DNA of 64,000 nucleotides from Modestobacter sp. VKM Ac-2984 (GTDB lineage: Bacteria; Actinomycetota; Actinomycetes; Mycobacteriales; Geodermatophilaceae): NCBI RefSeq assembly GCF_026967985.1, contig NZ_JAPVBJ010000002.1, positions 290,349-354,348 on the forward strand, in the 5' to 3' direction. The position numbers and the translations under genes are program-made. The notes beneath the pieces are model-generated. The model did no database searches. It was not told the DNA's origin and was given only the letters and a program-made list of their open reading frames with translations. Shown piece by piece: positions 16,662 through 26,631 of this stretch. How positions within the stretch are numbered: the first letter of the stretch is position 1; each line of letters opens with the position of its first letter.

Positions 16662-19600
16662 ATGGCTCGTCTCGGTTCGGAGTCCGATCGGTCCGCACGC
16701 ACCCCGGCCGCTCCGGGGGGTGACCGCATCCCGGTCCCCCCGGGTGGGGAGAGCGGCGACGGGACCGTCGACGGCCTGGTCGACACCCGCGCCGACATGG
16801 CCTCGTTGGAGGCTGCGCAGGAGGAGAAGCGCCGGCTGCTGGACCAGGCAGCCACCGCCGCCCGCGAGCTGCTGACCGCCCAGGGCACCCTCCCGGCCGG
16901 CGTCGGACCGGCCGACACCCCCGTCCTGCTGCACCGCTTCTACGCCGGGGAGCCGGCCGCCGAGGTGGTCGGCCACGACCCCGCCCAGCTGGCCGCCCTC
17001 GCACTCGGGCACCTCCGGCTGGCGGCCTCCCGCCGGCCCGGTACCCCGGTCGTCGACGTCCACCGCACCGACGGTGGGCGGGCCGTGCTCCGGGTGGTCG
17101 TCGACGACATGCCGTTCCTCGTCGACTCCGTCAGCGCCGAGGTGACCCGGCAGGGCATCGCCCCCGACCACGTCGTGCACCCGGTCGTGGTCGTCCGCCG
17201 GGACGCCGACGGGGAGCTGGTCGCCTTCTGCGACAGCGCCGACGCCGTCACCTGCGGGGCCGACGCCATCGCCGAGTCCTGGATGTCCGTCGTGCTGTCC
17301 GGGCAGGTCGACGAGGAGGCCGCCGCCGACCTGCTGGCCGGGATCGGTGCCGTGCTGGACGACGTCCGCCGGGCGCACACCGACGCCCCCGCCCTGGCCG
17401 GGCGGGCCGGGGAGATCGCCGACGCGCTGGGCCGGTTGCCGGCCCCTGCGGACGACGGGCACCCCGCCGACGATCCGGCCGAGGCCGCGGCGCTGCTCCG
17501 CTGGCTGGCGGGCGGCAACTTCCTCTTCCTCGGCGCCCGCACCGTCGAGCTGGTCGGTGACGCCGCCCAGCCGGCGGTCGAGGTGGTCGCCGGCTCCGAG
17601 CTCGGCGTGCTGCGCAGCTCCCCCGAGCGCGCCACCTCGGTGGCGCCGGCCGGGCTGGCCGCGCCGGGTGCGGGGGCCGCTCGCCGGGTCCGGATCACCA
17701 AGGGCGACGCCCGCTCCACGGTCCAGCGCCCGGCCTGGCTGGACCTGGTGGTCGTCGACCTGCCCAGCGACTCGCCGGGCAGCCGTGGCCGCCAGCACCT
17801 GTTGGTGGGCCTGTTCCCGAACGAGGCCTACACCAGCAGCGTCCGGGAGGTGCCGCTGGTCCGGCGGACCGCCGACGCCGTCCTGGACCGCTCCGGGGTG
17901 CCCGCCGACAGCCACTCGGGCAAGCAGCTGCTCGACGTCCTGGAGACCTACCCGCGCGACGAGCTGCTGCAGGTCGACGTCGACGAGCTGCTCCCGGTGG
18001 CGCTGGCCGTGCTGCACCTGCGCGAACGCCGGCAGACCCGGTTGTTCCTGCGCCGGGACCCGTTCGGCCGGTTCTTCTCCGCCCTCGTCTACCTGCCCCG
18101 CGACCGGTACACGACGCAGGTCCGGCTGACCATGCAGCGGCTGCTGCTGGAGCACCTGGGCGGCACCCACGTGGAGTTCACCGTCCGGTCCAGCGAGTCG
18201 GTGCTCACCCGCCTGCACTTCATCGTCCGGGTGCCGGTGAGCCGGCGGGGTGGCCCGTCGCTGCCCGACGTCGACGTCCCGGCGCTGGAGCAGGCCCTGG
18301 CGGCGGCCGCCCGCAGCTGGACCGACGACCTGGCTGCCGCCCTCGTCGTCCGGCACGGCGACGACGCTCCCCGGCTGCTGGCCCGGGTCGCCGACGCCTT
18401 TCCCGCGGCCTACCAGGAGGAGTTCCCGGCCCAGGTGGCCGTGGAGGACCTGGCCCGGCTGGACCGGCTGGCCCCCGGCGGGATGGACCTGCGGTTGCGG
18501 GCACCGGCCGGGCCGGAGGGGGAGCGCCGGCTGACCGTGTACCGGGTGGGGGAGCGGCTGCTGCTGTCCGACGTGCTGCCGGTGCTGCAGCACATGGGCG
18601 TCGACGTGCTCGACGAGCGGCCGTACGAGGTCGACCGGATCGGCGCCCCGATGGCCTGGGTGTACGACTTCGGCCTGGCGTCGCCGACCACCGAGGTGCC
18701 CTTCGCCGGCACGCTGCCCGAGCGGTTCACCGACGCGATCACCGCCGTCTGGGCCGGCCGAGCGGAGGACGACGCGCTGAACTCCCTCGTCCTGCTGGCC
18801 GGGCTGACCTGGCGGCAGGTGGCCGTGCTGCGCGCCTACGTGCAGTGGCTGCGCCAGGGTGGGCTCCCCTTCGGGCAGTCCTACGTGCAGGAGACCCTCG
18901 CCGCGCACCCGGGGATCGTGGCCCGGCTCATCGCGCTGTTCGAGACCCGGTTCCACCCCGACCGCTCGGCCGGCCGCGAGGCGCGCACCACCGCCCTGGT
19001 CGAGTCGCTGACCGCGGCGATCGGCGAGGTGGCCTCGCTGGACGCCGACCGGGTGCTGTCCTCGCTGCTGGCCGCCGTCCGGGCGACCCTGCGGACGACG
19101 GCCTACACGGCCGGCGTCTTCACCGACGGCGCCCCGCTGGCGCTCAAGCTCGACCCCTCCGCCGTCCCCGACCTGCCCGAGCCCCGCCCGGCGCGGGAGG
19201 TGTGGGTCAGCTCGCCGCAGGTGCTCGGCGTGCACCTGCGGTTCGGTGCGGTGGCCCGCGGCGGACTGCGCTGGAGCGACCGGCGGGAGGACCTGCGCAC
19301 CGAGGTGCTCGGCCTGGTCAAGGCGCAGACGGTGAAGAACACCGTGATCGTCCCGACCGGGGCCAAGGGCGGCTTCGTGGTGCTGCGCGGCCCGGGTGAG
19401 GGGGCGTCCCGCGACGAGGTGCTCGCCGAGGGCAAGGCCTGCTACACCCAGTTCATCGGCGCGCTGCTGACGCTCACCGACAACCTGGTCGAGGGCCAGG
19501 TGGTCCCCCCGGAGCGGGTCGTCCGCCACGACGGCGACGACACCTACCTGGTGGTCGCCGCCGACAAGGGGACGGCGACCTTCTCCGACCTGGCCAACTC

Positions 19601-21680
19601 GGTGGCGATCGAGCGCGGGTTCTGGCTGGGCGACGCCTTCGCCTCCGGCGGCTCGGTGGGCTACGACCACAAGGCGATGGGCATCACCGCCCGTGGTGCG
19701 TGGGAGTCGGTCACCCGGCACTTCCGCGAGCTCGGCGTCGACGTGCAGAACCAGGAGGTCACCGTCGTCGGCGTCGGCGACATGTCCGGTGACGTGTTCG
19801 GCAACGGCATGTTGCTGTCCGAGCACCTCCAGCTGGTGGCTGCCTTCGACCACCGGCACGTCTTCGTCGACCCGACCCCGGACGCCGCGGTGTCCTTCGC
19901 CGAGCGCCGGCGGCTGTTCGAGCTGCCGCGCTCCTCGTGGGCGGACTACGACCGCTCGCTGATCAGCCCGGGCGGGGGAGTCTGGCCCCGGACGGCGAAG
20001 TCGGTGCCGGTGTCCGCGCCGATGCGCGCGGCGCTGGGGCTGGCCGACGACGTGGACGCGCTGAGCCCGCCCGAGTTGGTGCGCGCGGTGCTGCTGGCCC
20101 CGGTCGACCTGCTGTTCAACGGCGGGATCGGCACCTATGTGAAGGCCGCCGCGGAGAGCGCGCTGGACGTGGGGGACAAGGCCAACGACGCGGTGCGGGT
20201 CGACGGCGGCCAGCTGCGGGTCCGGGTGGTCGGCGAGGGCGGCAACCTGGGCCTGACCCAGCGGGGGCGGATCGAGTACGCGCTGGCCGGGGGGCGGGTG
20301 AACACCGACGCGATCGACAACTCCGCGGGCGTCGACACCTCCGACCACGAGGTCAACATCAAGATCGCGCTGAACCGGGTGGTCGACGAGGGGCGCCTGG
20401 AGCCGGACGACCGGGCTCGGCTGCTGGAGGAGATGACCGACGAGGTGGCCGCGGCCGTGCTCGGGGACAACTACGCGCAGAACGCGACGCTGGCCACCGA
20501 GTGCGCCGCATCGCGGGGGCTGCTCGACGCCCACCAGCGCTACCTGCGGGCCCTGGAGCGGGCCGGCCGGCTCGACCGTGCGGTGGAGGCGCTCCCCGAC
20601 GACCGGGCGTTGGCCGAGCGCCGCCGCGACGGTCAGGCCCTGACCGGCCCCGAGCTGTCCGTGCTGCTGGCCTACGCCAAGATCGAGGCCGGCGACGCGG
20701 TGTTGGACTCGGGGTTGCCCGACGACCCGGCGCTGGCCGACCTGCTCGAGGACTACTTCCCCACCGCACTGCGTGCCCGCTTCCCGACCGCGCTGACCAG
20801 CCACCCGCTGCGCCGGGAGATCGTGGCGACGGTGCTGAGCAACCGGGCGGTCAACACCGCCGGCGTCACCGGGCTGTTCCGGCTCGGCGAGGAGACGGGT
20901 GCCCCGGTCTCGGCCGTGGTGCGCGCGCACACCGTCGCCCGGGCGGTGTTCGACGTCGACCGGCTGTGGGACGCCCCACGGGACCTGGACAACCGGGTGC
21001 CGGCCGCCACCCAGGTGCGGCTGCGCACCGAGGCGACCCGGCTGGCCGAGCGGACCACCCGCTGGCTGCTGCGGATCCCCGAGCTCACCGCGGAGCCGGC
21101 GGCCACGCTGACCCCGGTGATCGAGCGGTTCGCCGCGCCGGTCGCCGAGGTGCGCGCCGGCCTGCCCGGCTGGCTGCTGGGGGCCGACGCCGAGGCCTAC
21201 GCGGAGCGGGCCGCGGAGCTCCGGGCCGCCGGCGTCGCGCCGGAGCTGGCCGCCGAGGTCGCCGCCGCGCCGCTGCTGCCGACGGCGCTGGACCTCGCGG
21301 TGGTGGCCGAGGACACCGGCGCCCCCATCGCGCTGGCCGCGCAGGTGTCCCAGTGCCTGGCCGAGCGGCTGGCCCTCGTGCCGCTGCGCGAGCTGGTGAT
21401 CGGGCTGCCCCGGGACCGGCGCTGGCCGTCGATGGCCCGGGCGAGCCTGCGCGACGACCTGGCGGCCGAGCAGGCGACGCTCACCGGCGACGTGCTGGGC
21501 CTGCGGCGTTCCGACGGCGAGGCCGCGGCCGAGCTGGTCGAGCGGTGGGTCGACGCCTGGGACGTCGCCCAGCAGCGGGCCGCGGCCCAGCTCGCCGACC
21601 TGGCCGGCGGTGACCGGCACGAGCTGGCCGAGCTGCTGGTCGCCGTCCGCACGCTGCGGGGGCTGCGCCGCCGCCGCTGA
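16662..21680 (+). CDS. gdh: NAD-specific glutamate dehydrogenase, large (GDH2) type
   Basis: At 1672 aa this is the large bacterial NAD-dependent glutamate dehydrogenase, which oxidises L-glutamate to 2-oxoglutarate and ammonium in the cytoplasm. The N-terminal half carries ACT-like regulatory domains (VDDMPFLVDSVSAEVTRQG and following). The catalytic core includes GGLRWSDRREDLRTEVLGLV, with the catalytic lysine motif PTGAKGGFV (K902). A Rossmann region contains GVGDMSGDVFGNGMLLS, followed by GEGGNLGLTQRGRIEY. A long helical C-terminal domain follows. The start at ATG 16662 lies 8 nt after TAGCGT with no good ribosome-binding site. No accessory genes are linked to it. Confidence 0.95.
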   Translation: MARLGSESDRSARTPAAPGGDRIPVPPGGESGDGTVDGLVDTRADMASLEAAQEEKRRLLDQAATAARELLTAQGTLPAGVGPADTPVLLHRFYAGEPAAEVVGHDPAQLAALALGHLRLAASRRPGTPVVDVHRTDGGRAVLRVVVDDMPFLVDSVSAEVTRQGIAPDHVVHPVVVVRRDADGELVAFCDSADAVTCGADAIAESWMSVVLSGQVDEEAAADLLAGIGAVLDDVRRAHTDAPALAGRAGEIADALGRLPAPADDGHPADDPAEAAALLRWLAGGNFLFLGARTVELVGDAAQPAVEVVAGSELGVLRSSPERATSVAPAGLAAPGAGAARRVRITKGDARSTVQRPAWLDLVVVDLPSDSPGSRGRQHLLVGLFPNEAYTSSVREVPLVRRTADAVLDRSGVPADSHSGKQLLDVLETYPRDELLQVDVDELLPVALAVLHLRERRQTRLFLRRDPFGRFFSALVYLPRDRYTTQVRLTMQRLLLEHLGGTHVEFTVRSSESVLTRLHFIVRVPVSRRGGPSLPDVDVPALEQALAAAARSWTDDLAAALVVRHGDDAPRLLARVADAFPAAYQEEFPAQVAVEDLARLDRLAPGGMDLRLRAPAGPEGERRLTVYRVGERLLLSDVLPVLQHMGVDVLDERPYEVDRIGAPMAWVYDFGLASPTTEVPFAGTLPERFTDAITAVWAGRAEDDALNSLVLLAGLTWRQVAVLRAYVQWLRQGGLPFGQSYVQETLAAHPGIVARLIALFETRFHPDRSAGREARTTALVESLTAAIGEVASLDADRVLSSLLAAVRATLRTTAYTAGVFTDGAPLALKLDPSAVPDLPEPRPAREVWVSSPQVLGVHLRFGAVARGGLRWSDRREDLRTEVLGLVKAQTVKNTVIVPTGAKGGFVVLRGPGEGASRDEVLAEGKACYTQFIGALLTLTDNLVEGQVVPPERVVRHDGDDTYLVVAADKGTATFSDLANSVAIERGFWLGDAFASGGSVGYDHKAMGITARGAWESVTRHFRELGVDVQNQEVTVVGVGDMSGDVFGNGMLLSEHLQLVAAFDHRHVFVDPTPDAAVSFAERRRLFELPRSSWADYDRSLISPGGGVWPRTAKSVPVSAPMRAALGLADDVDALSPPELVRAVLLAPVDLLFNGGIGTYVKAAAESALDVGDKANDAVRVDGGQLRVRVVGEGGNLGLTQRGRIEYALAGGRVNTDAIDNSAGVDTSDHEVNIKIALNRVVDEGRLEPDDRARLLEEMTDEVAAAVLGDNYAQNATLATECAASRGLLDAHQRYLRALERAGRLDRAVEALPDDRALAERRRDGQALTGPELSVLLAYAKIEAGDAVLDSGLPDDPALADLLEDYFPTALRARFPTALTSHPLRREIVATVLSNRAVNTAGVTGLFRLGEETGAPVSAVVRAHTVARAVFDVDRLWDAPRDLDNRVPAATQVRLRTEATRLAERTTRWLLRIPELTAEPAATLTPVIERFAAPVAEVRAGLPGWLLGADAEAYAERAAELRAAGVAPELAAEVAAAPLLPTALDLAVVAEDTGAPIALAAQVSQCLAERLALVPLRELVIGLPRDRRWPSMARASLRDDLAAEQATLTGDVLGLRRSDGEAAAELVERWVDAWDVAQQRAAAQLADLAGGDRHELAELLVAVRTLRGLRRRR

Positions 21681-21750
21681 ACCCAGGGAATCCGTGCGAC
21701 ACGCCGGAGGAACGGAGTGTGCCGCAGATGGGTGGGGCACAACCGGCCTC

Positions 21751-22203
21751 GTGAAGACCGCTGTGATCGCCACCCTCGGTGGCCTGCTGACCCTCGCCGG
21801 CATCGGGCTGCTGGTGCTGCCCGGCCCCGGGTTCGTCCTCGTCGCTGCGGGGCTGGCCGTGCTGGCCACCCGGTTCGCCTGGGCGAAGAAGCCGCTGGAC
21901 TACGCCCAGGACAAGGCCGTGGCCGGCGTCGAGGAGGTCGGCCGCAGCCCCTGGCGGGCCGCCGGCGCCGTCCTCGCCGCCCTCGCCCTGGTCGCCGTCG
22001 GGGCGCTGGTGCTCGCCGGGGTGGAGCTGCCGTTCACCAACGCCTTCACCGCCCTCGTCCTGATGATCTCCGGGCTGTTCCTCGTCGGCACGGTGGTCTT
22101 CGCCCGCCGGCACGAGAAGGTCATGGTGGCCCGGGCCCACCGCCCGGGTGGGGTCGCCGGCACCGGGGGCGCCTACCGGGTGGTCGCGCCCGAGCAGGAG
22201 TGA
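21751..22203 (+). CDS. PGPGW-family transmembrane protein
   Basis: A 150-aa membrane protein read from GTG 21751. It opens with a hydrophobic helix pair containing GLLVLPGPGFVLVAAGLAVL, the PGPGW/TIGR02611-type motif. A charged loop (AKKPLDYAQDKAVAGVEEVG) and two more membrane helices follow. The function of this actinobacterial family is unknown. It starts 70 bp after the glutamate dehydrogenase gene, and its stop is 9 bp from the convergent amidase stop, leaving no room for a terminator. Confidence 0.85.
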   Translation: MKTAVIATLGGLLTLAGIGLLVLPGPGFVLVAAGLAVLATRFAWAKKPLDYAQDKAVAGVEEVGRSPWRAAGAVLAALALVAVGALVLAGVELPFTNAFTALVLMISGLFLVGTVVFARRHEKVMVARAHRPGGVAGTGGAYRVVAPEQE

Positions 22204-22212
22204 GCCCCCGGC

Positions 22213-23634
22213 TCAGCCCAGGTCGGGACGGCGCCGGCCGTGGCCGGTGGCCTGCTCGAACGCGTGCCCGACCTCCAGCACCCGCCGGTCGGCCCGCGGC
22301 GCAGCGATGACCTGCAGGCCCACCGGCAGCCCGTCCGGGGTGAAGCCCCCGGGCACCGACAGTGCGGGGCACCCGGTCGCCGAGATCAGCGTGCAGGAGC
22401 GCATCCAGCCCAGGTAGTCCTCCTGCGGGACGCCGGCGACCTCGGTCGGGTACTCCTGCTCGACCGGGAACGGCAGGACCTGCGTGGTCGGGGCCAGCAG
22501 CACGTCGAAGCGCTCGAAGAACGCGACGACCCGCTCGAAGAGCGCCGTGTGCGCGACCTCCGCGCGGCCGACGTCGGCGCCGGTCAGCGCCGCACCCCGG
22601 GAGGCGTTCCAGCGGATCGTCTCCTTCACCTGGTCCGGGTGCTCGCGCACCAGGGCGCCGAAGCTCGCCTCGAACAGCCAGGCGCGCAGCACCCCGAACG
22701 CCTCGTCGGCGCCGGCCAGGTCGGGGCAGTCCTCCTCGACGGTGGCGCCCAGGTCGCGGAACACCCCGAGCTGCTCCATCAGCACGGCGGTGATCGCCGG
22801 GTCGACCGGCACCTGGCCGCCGAGGTCGGGCGCCCAGGCGACCCGCAGGCCGGTCAGCTCGGTCGGCAGCGGCGCGGCGAACGGGGCGCCGGGGTCGGCC
22901 AGCGAGATCGGTACCCGCGGGTCGGGGCCGGCCAGCGCGGACAGCCCCAGCGCGACGTCGCCGACGGTGCGGCCCATCGGCCCCTGCACGGACAGCTGCG
23001 ACCAGCCGATCGCCGTCGGGTGGCTGGGCACCCGGCCGGGCGTGGGGCGCAGGCCGACGACGTTGCAGAACGCAGCCGGGTTGCGCAGCGAGCCACCCAT
23101 GTCGCTGCCCTCGGCGATCGGCACCAGCCCGGCGGCCAGCGCCGCTGCCGCGCCGCCGGAGGACCCGCCGGCGGACAGTCCGTGCCGGTAGGGGTTGTGG
23201 GTGGCGCCGAACAGGGTGTTGAAGGTGTGCGAGCCGGCTGCGAACTCGGGCACGTTCGTCTTGCCGACCCGGATCGCACCGGCCGCCTTCAGCCGGGCGA
23301 CGACCAGCTCGTCGCGGGCCGGCACCGTCTCGGCGTGCAGCGGGGAGCCCCAGGTGGTGCGCATGCCCCCGGTGGCGTGGGTGTCCTTGTGCGCGACCGG
23401 CAGGCCGTGCAGCGGGCCGACCGGCTCACCGGCGGCGAGCCGGGCGTCGGCGGCGTCGGCCGCGGCCCGGGCGCCCTCGGCGTCCAGCGTGACGATCGCG
23501 TTGAGCTCCGGGTTCAGCCGCTCGATCCGGTCGAGGTGGGCGTCCATCAGCTCGCGGGCGGAGACCTCCCGGTCGCGGACCAGCGCGACCAGCTCGGTCG
23601 CCGGACGGGTGCACAGCTCATCGAGGTCGCTCAC
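22213..23634 (-). CDS. Amidase signature family hydrolase
   Basis: A 473-aa amidase-signature enzyme with the Ser-cisSer-Lys triad: K83 in LPVAHKDTHATGG, the GGSSGG motif (157-162), and nucleophile S182 in EGSDMGGSLRNPA. The family hydrolyses C-N bonds of amides, aryl amides or N-acyl amino acids; the substrate is not predictable here. GatA of the Glu-tRNA amidotransferase shares the fold, but no gatB or gatC is adjacent. The GTG start at 23634 is 7 nt downstream of TACGGT with no Shine-Dalgarno, consistent with a leaderless mRNA. Confidence 0.9.
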   Translation of the reverse strand: MSDLDELCTRPATELVALVRDREVSARELMDAHLDRIERLNPELNAIVTLDAEGARAAADAADARLAAGEPVGPLHGLPVAHKDTHATGGMRTTWGSPLHAETVPARDELVVARLKAAGAIRVGKTNVPEFAAGSHTFNTLFGATHNPYRHGLSAGGSSGGAAAALAAGLVPIAEGSDMGGSLRNPAAFCNVVGLRPTPGRVPSHPTAIGWSQLSVQGPMGRTVGDVALGLSALAGPDPRVPISLADPGAPFAAPLPTELTGLRVAWAPDLGGQVPVDPAITAVLMEQLGVFRDLGATVEEDCPDLAGADEAFGVLRAWLFEASFGALVREHPDQVKETIRWNASRGAALTGADVGRAEVAHTALFERVVAFFERFDVLLAPTTQVLPFPVEQEYPTEVAGVPQEDYLGWMRSCTLISATGCPALSVPGGFTPDGLPVGLQVIAAPRADRRVLEVGHAFEQATGHGRRRPDLG

Positions 23635-23676
23635 CCCGGCGACCGTACTGGGTCTCTCAGCGCTGAGGAACCTCGG

Positions 23677-24435
23677 TCAGCGGGTCACTGCGGCTGCGGG
23701 GACGACGAGGGTCAGCTCGGTGCGGCCGTCGTGTTCCACGTGCAACCCCGCCCGGCGCAGCAGGGCGCGCAGCCGGACGACGGAGTCCGGCTCCGCCGTG
23801 GTGGTCGCCAGCAGCCGCGCCAGCCGGCCCTTGTGCGCCTTGTTGAAGTGGCTGACCACCGCCCGGGTGCCGTCGGGGCGCTCGCTGAGCACCTGCACGG
23901 TGACCGCGCCCGGGACGGGGGCCAGCTCGGCGTAGGCCCCGGAGCGCAGGTCCACCACCAGGTCGTCGACGCCGGTCAGCACGTCGGTGAGCACCGGCTT
24001 CCACAGCGACCGCAGCGTCGGCAGCCCGGGCAGGGAGCTGCCCGCGGAGAGCCGGTAGGCGGGGACGGGGTCGTCGGCGCGCAGCAGCCCGAACAGTGCC
24101 GACCCCACGGCCAGCCGCCCGGCGGCCCGGCGGCGTTGCGCCCGGGTGAGGGACCGCACGTCCAGGGCGTCGTAGAGGACGCCGGTGTAGCGCTCGATCG
24201 CCGGCATCGTCGGGCTGGTGCGCAGTGCGGCGTTGCGGGCGATCTCGCCGTCCTGGGCGGGGGAGAGGCCGAGCGCTGCGCGGGCGGCCGGGACGTCGCC
24301 GGCGAGGGACACCACCGCGGTCACCAGTTGTGCGCGCAGGGGGTTCAGCTCCGGGGTGCCCAGGGCACTCAGGTCCAGCGGGGCGCCGTCCCCGCCGGGG
24401 TGCTTGGTCTCCGACGGCGGCAGCAGGACGAGCAC
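23677..24435 (-). CDS. yaaA: YaaA family (peroxide stress/DUF328) protein
   Basis: A 252-aa cytoplasmic protein beginning MLVLLPPSETK, the invariant opening of the YaaA family. It also has RYTGVLYDALD and SHFNKAHKGRLARLL near the C-terminus. E. coli YaaA limits free iron and DNA damage during hydrogen peroxide stress and has been shown to bind DNA. The GTG start follows TACCGT by 8 nt without a ribosome-binding site, suggesting a leaderless transcript. It lies divergent from the PP2C phosphatase gene. Confidence 0.9.
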   Translation of the reverse strand: MLVLLPPSETKHPGGDGAPLDLSALGTPELNPLRAQLVTAVVSLAGDVPAARAALGLSPAQDGEIARNAALRTSPTMPAIERYTGVLYDALDVRSLTRAQRRRAAGRLAVGSALFGLLRADDPVPAYRLSAGSSLPGLPTLRSLWKPVLTDVLTGVDDLVVDLRSGAYAELAPVPGAVTVQVLSERPDGTRAVVSHFNKAHKGRLARLLATTTAEPDSVVRLRALLRRAGLHVEHDGRTELTLVVPAAAVTR

Positions 24436-24564
24436 GAGGACGAACGGTAGGTGACCCCGCCCGCCGTGTTCGTGGGCGCCCCCGGGTCGCGTGATCTACC
24501 GTTCGGCGACCGCTGCGTTCGCAGTGCAGGCCGGTCGGTCGGTGAGGACAGGAGGTGACGGCAG

Positions 24565-25416
24565 GTGCTCGTGCTCGACAGCGCTGCCGTCTCCACCCGC
24601 GGCCCCCGCCCGGACAACCAGGACTCCGCGGTCGCCGGCCCCCAGCTGATCGCCATCGCCGACGGGGTGGGCGGCAACGTCGGTGGCGCGGTCGCATCCT
24701 CGCTGGTGGTCAACTGGCTGGCTCCGCTGGCCACCGGCAGCACCGGCGAGGGCGCGGACGACCCGGTGCGGATCGTGGCCAGCGCGAACGAGCGGATCCG
24801 GGCCGCCTACACCGAGCGCCCCCGGCTGCGGACCATGGCGACCACGATGACCGTGCTGCACGTCGACGCCGAGGGGCTGGCGCTGCTGCACATCGGCGAC
24901 TCCCGCGGCTACCTGCTCCAGGACGGCGAACTCCAGCAGGTCAGCACCGACCACACCCTCGTGCAGGCGCTGATCGACGCCGGCTCGCTGACGCCGGCCG
25001 AGGCGAAGGTGCACCCCCAGCGGTCGGCGGTCTACGCGGCCCTGCACGGCGCGGACGACGACGTCGCCGCGGTCGACGTGCTGCGGCTGGACGCGCGCCC
25101 CGGTGACCGGGTGATGGTCTGCTCCGACGGGCTGTCCGACGTCGTCCCGCCGGCGGTGCTGTGCGACCTGCTGGCCGCCGAGGGCACGCCCGCCGAGGCC
25201 GCCGCGCGCCTGCGGGACGCCGCGCTGGCCGGCCCGCCCACCGACAACATCACCGTCGTCGTCGCCGACGTCCTGGAGGCGCTGCCCGACGGCGGCCCGG
25301 TCCGGGTGTGCACGTACGGCGCCGCCACCGAGCTCCGCGAGGAGACCGCCGAGGCGCTGGAGGCCGTCTGGCCCGGCCCGGTGCCGGTCGGCCTGGTCCA
25401 GCACCGCCCCCGCTGA
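24565..25416 (+). CDS. PP2C-family serine/threonine phosphatase
   Basis: A 283-aa PPM phosphatase, catalytic domain only, with no transmembrane segment. Metal-binding and catalytic motifs are TRGPRPDNQD (D20), AIADGVGGNVGG (D33), LLHIGDSRGYLL, VMVCSDGLSDVV and PTDNITVVVADV. It removes phosphate from Ser/Thr, probably opposing Hanks-type kinases encoded elsewhere. The start GTG 24565 has the strong site aggaggtgacgg upstream. A C-terminal extension of about 45 residues after the last motif has no recognisable domain. Confidence 0.92.
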   Translation: MLVLDSAAVSTRGPRPDNQDSAVAGPQLIAIADGVGGNVGGAVASSLVVNWLAPLATGSTGEGADDPVRIVASANERIRAAYTERPRLRTMATTMTVLHVDAEGLALLHIGDSRGYLLQDGELQQVSTDHTLVQALIDAGSLTPAEAKVHPQRSAVYAALHGADDDVAAVDVLRLDARPGDRVMVCSDGLSDVVPPAVLCDLLAAEGTPAEAAARLRDAALAGPPTDNITVVVADVLEALPDGGPVRVCTYGAATELREETAEALEAVWPGPVPVGLVQHRPR

Positions 25417-25432
25417 GCGCAGGGGTCCTCCG

Positions 25433-26593
25433 TCAGGTCCAGTAGAGCAACCGGGCGCCGGGCAGCCGGTCGGCGATCGCGTCGGTGAACCAGCTCCGCA
25501 GCTCCGTCATGGTGTCGCGGGGGTAGACGTGCTTGACCGCCCCGTACTTCCCGCGCTTGGTGGTCCGCGCGGCCTCGTCCATCTCCAGCTTCGTCCGCGG
25601 GTACCACTCGGTCAGCGTCGCCTTGCTGCCCGGCGTGAAGCGGTGGGTGATGCACTCGACGGTGAGGTCGGTGCCGGTGGGGAGCGCCGCGGCGACGTCG
25701 TCCAACAGCTGGCCGTGCTCCTCGCGCCAGCCCGGCTCCGGCATGATCGGCGCGATGGTCAGGCCGACCGGGTAGCCGGCGGCGGCGACCGCGCCCAGGG
25801 CGGCGATGCGGCCGGCGACGGGCGAGGTCGCCCCCTCGAAGCGGCGGGCCACCGACGCGGCGTTCAGCGAGAACCGCAGCCGGGTCCGGCCGCCGTGCGG
25901 CAGGTCGAGCAGGCCGGCGACGTCGTCGAACTTGGTGGTGGCCCGTAGCTGCACGGGCCCGGCCCAGTCGTGCGTGCCGAAGTGTCGGATCGCCGTGGCC
26001 AGCCCGCCGGTCAGGTGTTCCAGGGCGAGCGGATCGGTGTAGCAGGAGGCCTCGAACGTCGTCCCCTCGCCGGCGCGGGCAGCGGACCCGGAGGTGACGG
26101 TTCCGTGCCCGACGTAGCCGTCCAGGCCCGCCAGGGCCTCGTCGAGGTCGGCGTACACCCGGGTGATCGGCGGCCCGGACAGCGAGCCGGCCAGGTAGCA
26201 GTACTGGCAGTGCGCCGGGCAGCCCTGCGCGAGGTCGAACCGCCAGTCGGCCGAGGGGGCGATCGGCTGGAGCCGGCGCAGCGAGGGCGGCGGCACCACC
26301 AGCGCCAACGTCTGCTTGGCCGCCATGAACGCCGCCCGGTCGCCGTCGCCGCGCAGGGCGGGCAGCCGGTCGCCGCGCAGCAGCTCGATGTCGCTGACCC
26401 CCGAGGCCTCCAGCTGGGCCAGCACCCGCTGCCCGTACGGGCGCTCTGCCGCGGAACGGGTGACGAGGACACGGGACGGCGTCCACAGCCGGGTCGGCGT
26501 GGTAGCCGTGACGGGTCGAACGGCGAGCGGGGCGGCGGGGAACGGGGCGGCGGGGAGCGGGGAGCTGGCGGGAGCGGTGCGCGCGGTGGGCAT
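25433..26593 (-). CDS. Spore-photoproduct-lyase-like radical SAM protein
   Basis: A 386-aa radical SAM enzyme with the 4Fe-4S cysteines C125, C129 and C132 in GCPAHCQYCYLAGS. The segment TTFEASCYTDPLALEHLT (C184) corresponds to the region of SplB that carries its hydrogen-donor cysteine. The C-terminal ECITHRFTPGSK and RGKYGAVKHVYP segments are also SPL-like. SplB reverses the UV spore photoproduct thymine dimer. This organism type does not make endospores, so the lesion or substrate is open. The N-terminal 38 residues are low-complexity Pro/Ala from a GC-rich repeat (about 26520-26575), and the true start may be further in. Confidence 0.8.
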   Translation of the reverse strand: MPTARTAPASSPLPAAPFPAAPLAVRPVTATTPTRLWTPSRVLVTRSAAERPYGQRVLAQLEASGVSDIELLRGDRLPALRGDGDRAAFMAAKQTLALVVPPPSLRRLQPIAPSADWRFDLAQGCPAHCQYCYLAGSLSGPPITRVYADLDEALAGLDGYVGHGTVTSGSAARAGEGTTFEASCYTDPLALEHLTGGLATAIRHFGTHDWAGPVQLRATTKFDDVAGLLDLPHGGRTRLRFSLNAASVARRFEGATSPVAGRIAALGAVAAAGYPVGLTIAPIMPEPGWREEHGQLLDDVAAALPTGTDLTVECITHRFTPGSKATLTEWYPRTKLEMDEAARTTKRGKYGAVKHVYPRDTMTELRSWFTDAIADRLPGARLLYWT

Positions 26594-26631
26594 CGCCTGG
26601 TGCAACGGCCCCCGGACGGCCGTCCTTCCGC

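Noticed and set aside
16647-21869. 1740-codon open frame antisense to the glutamate dehydrogenase gene
   Set aside because: Protein composition (Gln, His, Arg, Gly, Val) is that of a codon shadow and no domain is visible; GDH2 motifs on the + strand are unambiguous.
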